From Anthoceros angustus (taxonomy: Eukaryota; Streptophyta; Anthocerotopsida; Anthocerotales; Anthocerotaceae): DNA of 64,000 nt. This document shows positions 58,624 through 64,000 of this stretch, in pieces; position 1 is the stretch's first letter, and every line of letters starts with the position of its first letter. The notes under the pieces are model-generated. The model saw only the letters and a list, made by a program, of their open reading frames with translations. It had not been told where the DNA came from and searched no databases. The stretch lies in NCBI GenBank assembly GCA_010909165.1, contig VJWM01000118.1:372001-436000 (forward strand), in the 5' to 3' direction. Made by a program: the position numbers and the translations under genes.

Positions 58624-59714
58624 GCAAACACAGATCCAAAGATGATGACGACGATGGCTTTGGGGCGTCGATGCGTGGGCATTAGAAGACGTCCATTCGA
58701 TTGATAACATGGACCATCCCTTTGGGATGTCAAAGATAAGGCACACATGCCGGATGGGTCTATGCCATGCGAGGGGCTGGAATCTCAAAGGCGATTGCGA
58801 TGAACACATTGCAAGTCCGAGTTTTGCAGGCCTACAGATCAAAAAGCACACTCAGCCACAGAAGGGAACAAGGAGGCAGGTTGGGAAGAGGTCGCTGAAG
58901 ACACGAGATCCGCCGTCCAGTTTTGCGATGATCAGTTGGAGGTTCAAATGTGTCCGCATGCTAGCAAGGGCGGGACATGCACTCCCTCAGCAAAAGCACT
59001 AGCTGAGGGAAGTCTCAGAGTGATAATTCGGAGGGAAATGCTTGTGCTCCCCCTAAACCAGAAGGTGAGATTGCTAACGGGACAGGTACCGTGCTAGGGT
59101 CAGACGTTGTGGTCCCGAGCACTCCAAGGATCCCGTTCATCCCACACTGTGTGCGAGAGGATGAGGATGCACCGGTACAAGAGGGCAAGAGCATGTCCCC
59201 TGAATTTGGGCATCTCCCCGTTGATGCCCATGTTGGGGTTGGTATTGAAATTCCAGCAGCGTGTTTTGATGATGAGGTGAAGGGCAACAAGCGGAGCGGT
59301 AGAAAACGAAGAGGATTTGGGACTTACGATGAGGTTCTCCTTTCTCATTTGCATGAATCGTAGCGTGGAGTTTCTTATTTTTCCGGAGTAGTCTTGTGGC
59401 AATTCGAGGTCTAAGCTACAACAGTTGTAGCTCGGACACATAAATCAAGCCTTGGTAATGTGTCCGTATTTCAGCCCGAAAGTCCTTAGGTTTAGATGTC
59501 CAGCCTTATTTTTCGTGGATTGCCCTATTCATATCCATCGATCATGCTTTTTCGGCTATGGGCTATATTCTCCGAGACTCGCCATCTTGGTTTCCAATGA
59601 AGGATCGGGTGCACTTCGCCATTCGTCATTTGCAACCTTTGTTGGCGATTTGGGAACATTCGATGTTGATGTCCTTCTTGTGGAAAGCACAATTAGGCAG
59701 ACCATATCTGGTCC

Positions 59715-60348
59715 ATGGACGTTTCACTGTGTTGTGGCTCAGATAGCGGCTCGGGCTTGAGGCATTGGAAGAACAACTTGAGGAAGGAGGCTAGGCATTT
59801 CTTGAAGGGCAAGAAAGCTTGCGACAAGTACGTGCCTAAGAGCCTTAAACGAGAGTATTGGGATGTTCTATTGAAACAAGAGAAGGACAAGCTAGACGGT
59901 GTCATTGCTCCTAATGTGAGCTCGCGCCTTACTGAGGAAAAATGTGACGATAAGCCATATTCATGCTTTGGGTTTGGAGGCAAAAGCGGTTCATGGACAG
60001 TTCAAAGCCAGTTTGATAGACAGCCACCTTTGAAGAGATTAAGTATGTGGGATCCGGGCATGGGCGGTGACAAAGCTTAGAGCTTATTGGAAGGAAAGTG
60101 AAACCGCAGCTCCATCTTTGGGTCCTCAAAAGACTGTGACGGAAGTCGGATACAATGTCTGGAACCTCCGCATGAGGCGATCGCGTGGGGAATGTGATGA
60201 AAAGGTGATGGAAGCAATCTTGCATAAGAAGGTCCGTGATGAAGGGTTCATGGTGGAGCACCTTCTTCCCGAACCGTTGCAAGGAAGGCTAAGGAAGCAA
60301 CTTCTTAGCTCAGTTATTCGACTCCTACATCCAACAAACATTTTGTAG
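59715..60348 (+). pseudogene. Possible coding exons near the CACTA right end
   Basis: Two overlapping frames (59715-60080 and 60067-60348) have protein-like composition: LRHWKNNLRKEARHFLKGKK, then NVWNLRMRRSRGECDEKVME and LLPEPLQGRLRKQLLSS. A frameshift or intron near 60070 would link them. No family is recognised. The position near one terminus suits an element-encoded protein. Confidence 0.35.
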
Positions 60349-60954
60349 CCGAATGCACAGCAATTGTTTAGCCGATATCGTGATGGGATGTCTTCCGCAG
60401 ATGGACTCTCTTGAGCCCTTAGGCTGTGTGGTGGAGGCCAAGGACGTGAATTCGGTGAATTGTAGGATGTAGGCCATGTTGCGAGCTCTGTCTTCTCCCA
60501 AACAATTCGGAAATGGTTTACCTTCTTGCGCTTAGATTTGTATGCGTGATTGTGGTAAGGTCCTAGTGGGGTTGTAGGTGACGTTTTGGGTGCTGTAGGT
60601 GGATGTTTATACAGTAGACCTCCGTAGATTTACATCGAACTGGTTTTAGTTCACACACAACACTTTTACAACGGACACTAATCCTAATCCCATTACTTTA
60701 CAACGAGGTCCATTACAACAGGGTTCGTTGTAAAGGTTAACCACCATACGGACCACCCAGTTAAGTCGTACAACGTATACCAGGACAATACCGTATATAA
60801 TACAAGGTATAGCCTTCGTATAATTAGTATGAATATTTACTACGGATATTACTAAGGTGTGTTTACTACAAGGGTTTTACAACGGACGGCGTAAAGTCGT
60901 AGTAATTGCCGTTGTAATTTCCGTTGTAAAAGACCCGTTTTCCTAGTAGTGTTA

Positions 60955-62205
60955 CCTTCAATCTGACCTACATTGTGATGAGACCAGTTACGGACTTGGG
61001 GTACAAGGTACTTCTTGGGAGGCCGTGGCTGTATGGGACAGTTTGCATCTTTGATTTTGGGAGGCGTGGAGTTACTTTCAGGTCGAGCAGGACAGGTCCT
61101 GCAAAGACAGCTTTCGTATCGTGGAGCAGATCACCTTACGAAGGGGAGACTGAGTCTCCGACGACAGGATACACTTCAGGGAGCACGGGCGAGAGTTCGT
61201 CCGGGAGTAATTTGGCTTACCAAGGACCAGCCAAAGCAGTCGATATGGTGTATGGGGGACAGGGGATCCCATGTTTTCATACTGACGTACTGGAGGAAGA
61301 AGATTTGCAGGAGGATGAGGAGCACCGAGAGGGTGCCGCCTTTTGGAAGGGTCACGCCTACGATCACGACTTTCAGAGGAAGGATCAGGCACGAGTGTGG
61401 GCAGTAGCCCAGAAGGAGTTTATGTAGACCCTGACGCAGTGGAGGACATGGAGTTGAAGCCGGGCAAAAGTGTGAAAGTTTCCAAGTATCTCAGCCCGAC
61501 GGAGCAAGAGGAGTTGAAGGCCTTACTAAGGAAGTACATAGATGTATTTGCCTTTAAGGTCACTGATATGACTGGGATTCTGCAGCTAGGAATCCATCGC
61601 ATTGACCTCAAGGAGGGAAGCACGCCGATTCGAGTGAAGCAAGACTGCCTCAATCCCAAGTACTCCATGGTTGTGAAGGACCAATTGGACCAAGACTTAG
61701 AGGCGGGGTGATTTATCCGCTCACCAGCGAATGGGTGGCGCCCATCGTGGTGGTTCCCAAGAAGCAACAAGGCAAGGTTCGTGTTTGTCAAGATTTCAGG
61801 AGGCTCAACGAGGTGACGAAGAAGGACCACCATCCACTACCCTTCATGGATAGCGTTTTGGACACGGTGGCGGGTCATGAAATGTACAGCTTCCTAGATG
61901 GCTATTCTGGTTACAATCAAATCACGCTACGCAAGGAGGATCAAGACAAGACCACTTTCACCACGGATTGGGGGACGTTTGCCTACGCCAAGCTTCCATT
62001 CGGACTCTGCAATGCCCCTGCAACTTTCCAACGAGTGGTAAACAGTATCTTTAGAGATTTTCTTCGCAAGTTCATGGAAGTGTTTCTTGACGATTTTTGT
62101 GTCTTTGGGAGGCAACACTCACATTGGGAACATCTGGGCCGGTGTTTTCAACGTTGCCGTGAGACCAACCTAAAACTTCACCCAGGAAGTGTTTTTTCGG
62201 GATGA
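60955..62205 (+). pseudogene. Ty3 pol: protease end and reverse transcriptase (Athila/Tat-like, broken)
   Basis: Begins with FNLTYIVMRPVTDLGYKVLLGRPWL. Reverse transcriptase blocks follow: VAPIVVVPKKQQGKVRVCQDF, LNEVTKKDHHPLPFMD, YSFLDGYSGYNQI, LPFGLCNAPATFQR and the active site FLDDF (62082-62096), then HWEHLGRCFQRCRETNLKLHPG. F-x-D-D-F with FMEVFLDDFCVFG is the form typical of plant Athila/Tat elements, agreeing with the tRNA-Asp primer site. A TGA near 61708 and a frameshift near 62195 break the frame. About 950 bp from 61500 is duplicated at 63055-64000. Confidence 0.85.
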
Positions 62206-62880
62206 CGGAGGGGATTCTCCTCGCTCATCGAGTTTCAGCACGAGGACTCCAAGTGGACATGGAGAAAGTCAAGGTGATCGCAGAGATGGATGCACCTGAC
62301 AACAGGCGGTCGAGCTTTCATAGGGTTAGTCGGCTATTACAGGAGATTCACAAAGATTTTGCAAGAAGGCAGCCGTCCTAACCCACTCACAAAGAAGGAC
62401 GAGCATTTGAGTGGACGGAAAGAGAAGAAGCGTTTCAACAACTAAAGAGGAGTTTGGTGGAGGCACCCACCTTGAGACCACCAAATTGGGAACAGCCATT
62501 TCACGTGTACGTGGATGTGTCTGCGTATGCGCTTGGGGCTGTTCTGAGCCACAAGGACGAAGAGAAGAGGGATCATCCTATCTTCTACGCAGGCACGTAG
62601 TTGATTGACGCGGAGAGAAACTATTCTACGACTGAGAGGGAGGCGTTGGGAATCATCTACGCATGCAAGAAGTTTAGCCACTACCTCTTGGCCTGCAAGG
62701 TAACCTTCCACGTTGATCATTTTGCGTTGAAGTACCTAGTGAACAAGCCGGATTTGTTGGGACCAATTGCTCGATGGATTTTTTTGCTGCAAGAATTTGA
62801 TTTTGATGTTGAGACGTGAGCGGGTAAGAGACACATCAACGCGGATTTCATCTCGAGGTTGAGAACAATCGGAAAGGTCC
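62206..62880 (+). pseudogene. Ty3 RT thumb and RNase H (broken)
   Basis: Continuous homology with frame changes: EGILLAHRVSARGLQVDMEK (shifted frame), AFIGLVGYYRRFTK, then RNase H pieces FHVYVDVSAYALGAVLSH, STTEREALGIIYACKKFSHY and FHVDHFALKYLVNKPD. These include the catalytic Asp, Glu and Asp positions, and the domain ends KRHINADFISRL. A TAG near 62598 and a TGA at 62817-62819 interrupt it. Confidence 0.8.
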
Positions 62881-63054
62881 GGAGACGGACGATAGGTTTC
62901 TGACGAGGAGTTGGTCGCGATCACAGAGGATGAAGAGGAAGTTACGAACAGCGATAGTGAGCCCGAGAGCAGGGGCGGCAGAGGGTGTACAGTGGTCCAA
63001 CACACCGGATCCTAATCGCCGCGGAGGGAAGTTCGATCGACTTCGTGGACCGAC

Positions 63055-64000
63055 GGAGCAAGAGGAGTTGAAGGCCTTACTAAGGAAGTACATAGATGTA
63101 TTTGCCTTTAAGGTCATCGATATGACTGGGATTCTGAGCTAGGAATCCATCGCATTGACCTCAAGGAGGGAAGCACGCCGAGTGAAGCAAGACTGCCTCA
63201 ATCCCAAGTACTCCATGGTTGTGAAGGACCAATTGGACCAAGATTAGAGGTGGGGTGATTTATCCGGTTCTCACCAGCGAATGGGTGGCGCCCATCGTGG
63301 TGGTTCCCAAGAAGCAACAAGGCAAGGTTCGTGTTTGTCAAGATTTCGTGAGGCTCAACGGTGAAAGAAGGACCACCATCCACTACCCTTCATGGATAGC
63401 GTTTTGGACACGGTGGCGGGTCATGAAATGCAGCTTCCTAGATGGCTATTCGTTACAATCAAATCACGCCACGCAAGGAGGATCAAGACAAGACCACTTT
63501 CACCACGGATTGGGGACGCCACGCCAAGCTTCCATTCGGACTGCAATGCCCCCGCAACTTTCCAACGAGTGGTAAAGATCTTTAGAGATTTTCTTCGCAA
63601 GTTCATGGAAGTGTTTCTTGACGATTTTTGTGTCTTTGGGAGGCAACACTCACATTGGGAACATCTGGGCCGGTGTTTTCAACGTTGCCGTGAGACCAAC
63701 CTAAAACTTCACCCAGGGAAGTGTTTTTTCGGGATGACGGAGGGGATTCTCCTCGCTCATCGAGTTTCAGCACGAGGACTCCAAGTGGACATGGAGAAAG
63801 TCAAGGTGATCGCAGAGATGGATGCACCTCGGACAGTCAGGCAGGTCAGAGCTTTCATAGGGTTAGTCGGCTATTACAGGAGATTCACAAAGATTTTGCA
63901 AGAAGGCAGCCGTCCTAACTCACTCACAAAGAAGGACGAGCATTTGAGTGGACGGAAAGAGAAGAAGCGTTTCAACAACTAAAGAGGAGTTTGGTGGAGG
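63055..64000 (+). repeat. Second tandem copy of the RT region (runs off the window)
   Basis: It matches 61500-62461 at an offset that drifts from about 1,555 to 1,539 bp because of small deletions. The sequence jumps from the end of RNase H back to EQEELKALLRKYIDVFAFKV. FLDDF is preserved near 63620, and this copy retains PRTVRQVRAFIGLVGYYRRF, which is damaged in the first. Integrase is not reached within the window. Confidence 0.9.

Larger units (their letters stand above)
56170..60951. mobile_element. CACTA (En/Spm-type) DNA transposon, 4,782 bp, inserted in Ty3 pol
   Basis: The left end (56170-56195) starts CACTACTAGGAAAACGGG and the right end (60926-60951) is its exact 26-bp inverse. The 3-bp target duplication TTA is at 56167-56169 and 60952-60954. 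Removing the element and one TTA rejoins the host pol frame (VIGGIT to FNLTYIV). Subterminal regions (56300-56640 and 60640-60925) carry many TTTACAACG or inverse words, as expected of transposase-binding sites. Interior frames (for example 58132-58623 and 59715-60080 on plus, 56772-57038 on minus) show no TNP2-type transposase that I recognise, so the element is probably non-autonomous or decayed. Confidence 0.93.

Overview
The window looks like nuclear DNA of a seedless land plant. Genes have canonical GT/AG introns of about 80-150 nt. The complete genes are a type I protein arginine methyltransferase, a 15-exon SLC12-type cation-chloride cotransporter, a mitochondrial TMEM70-like gene, a RING/coiled-coil gene and two ginkbilobin-2-like (Gnk2/DUF26) secreted proteins. 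Most of the rest is LTR retrotransposon (Ty3/gypsy and copia), CACTA transposon and local tandem repeats. The cotransporter resembles the CCC2-type clade, which I recall being kept by some lycophytes and bryophytes but not seed plants. With the short introns this points to a lycophyte (Selaginella-like) or a bryophyte. That placement is inference.

Layout. 1-8.3 kb: GC-rich, decayed, repeatedly duplicated retroelement coding relic (minus strand), including a duplication identical over about 745 bp at a 1,500-bp offset. 8.3-11.2 kb: intergenic DNA with an inverted pair of short retroposons ending in (TTC)n. 11.3-13.4 kb: PRMT1 (9 exons, one of 11 nt). 14-18.1 kb: two Gnk2-like genes separated by minisatellites. 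18.4-18.8 kb: perfect 71-bp inverted repeat joined to a 30-bp tandem array. 19.4-20.2 kb: a RING gene broken by TGA at a zinc cysteine, followed by acidic-codon microsatellites. 23.3-27.9 kb: cotransporter. 29.9-30.6 kb: TMEM70-like gene, convergent with the RING/coiled-coil gene (31.0-32.8 kb, minus). 33.3-46.9 kb: a copia gag relic split by a 12.8-kb minus-strand Ty3 element with paired LTRs. 47-51.5 kb: decayed intergenic DNA. 51.6-64 kb: a plus-strand Athila/Tat-like Ty3 element (LTR, tRNA-Asp-type primer site, gag, protease, RT, RNase H), interrupted at 56.17-60.95 kb by a CACTA element with a TTA target duplication and running off the window.

The most interesting object is the minus-strand Ty3 element at 33.7-46.5 kb. 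Between protease and reverse transcriptase it carries a decayed C5-cytosine DNA methyltransferase, with motifs I, II, IV (PCQ), VI (ENV), VIII and the C-terminal block in canonical order. Just after the integrase it carries a PHD-finger sequence and an unrecognised C-terminal region. This suggests a retrotransposon lineage that encodes both a DNA-methylation writer and a chromatin reader. The copy here is heavily frameshifted and certainly inactive.

Two caveats. Many paralogous blocks differ mainly by 1-5-nt deletions and lie in tandem, so some duplications and frameshifts may be assembly or consensus errors. All functional calls were made by reading motifs, without database searches.
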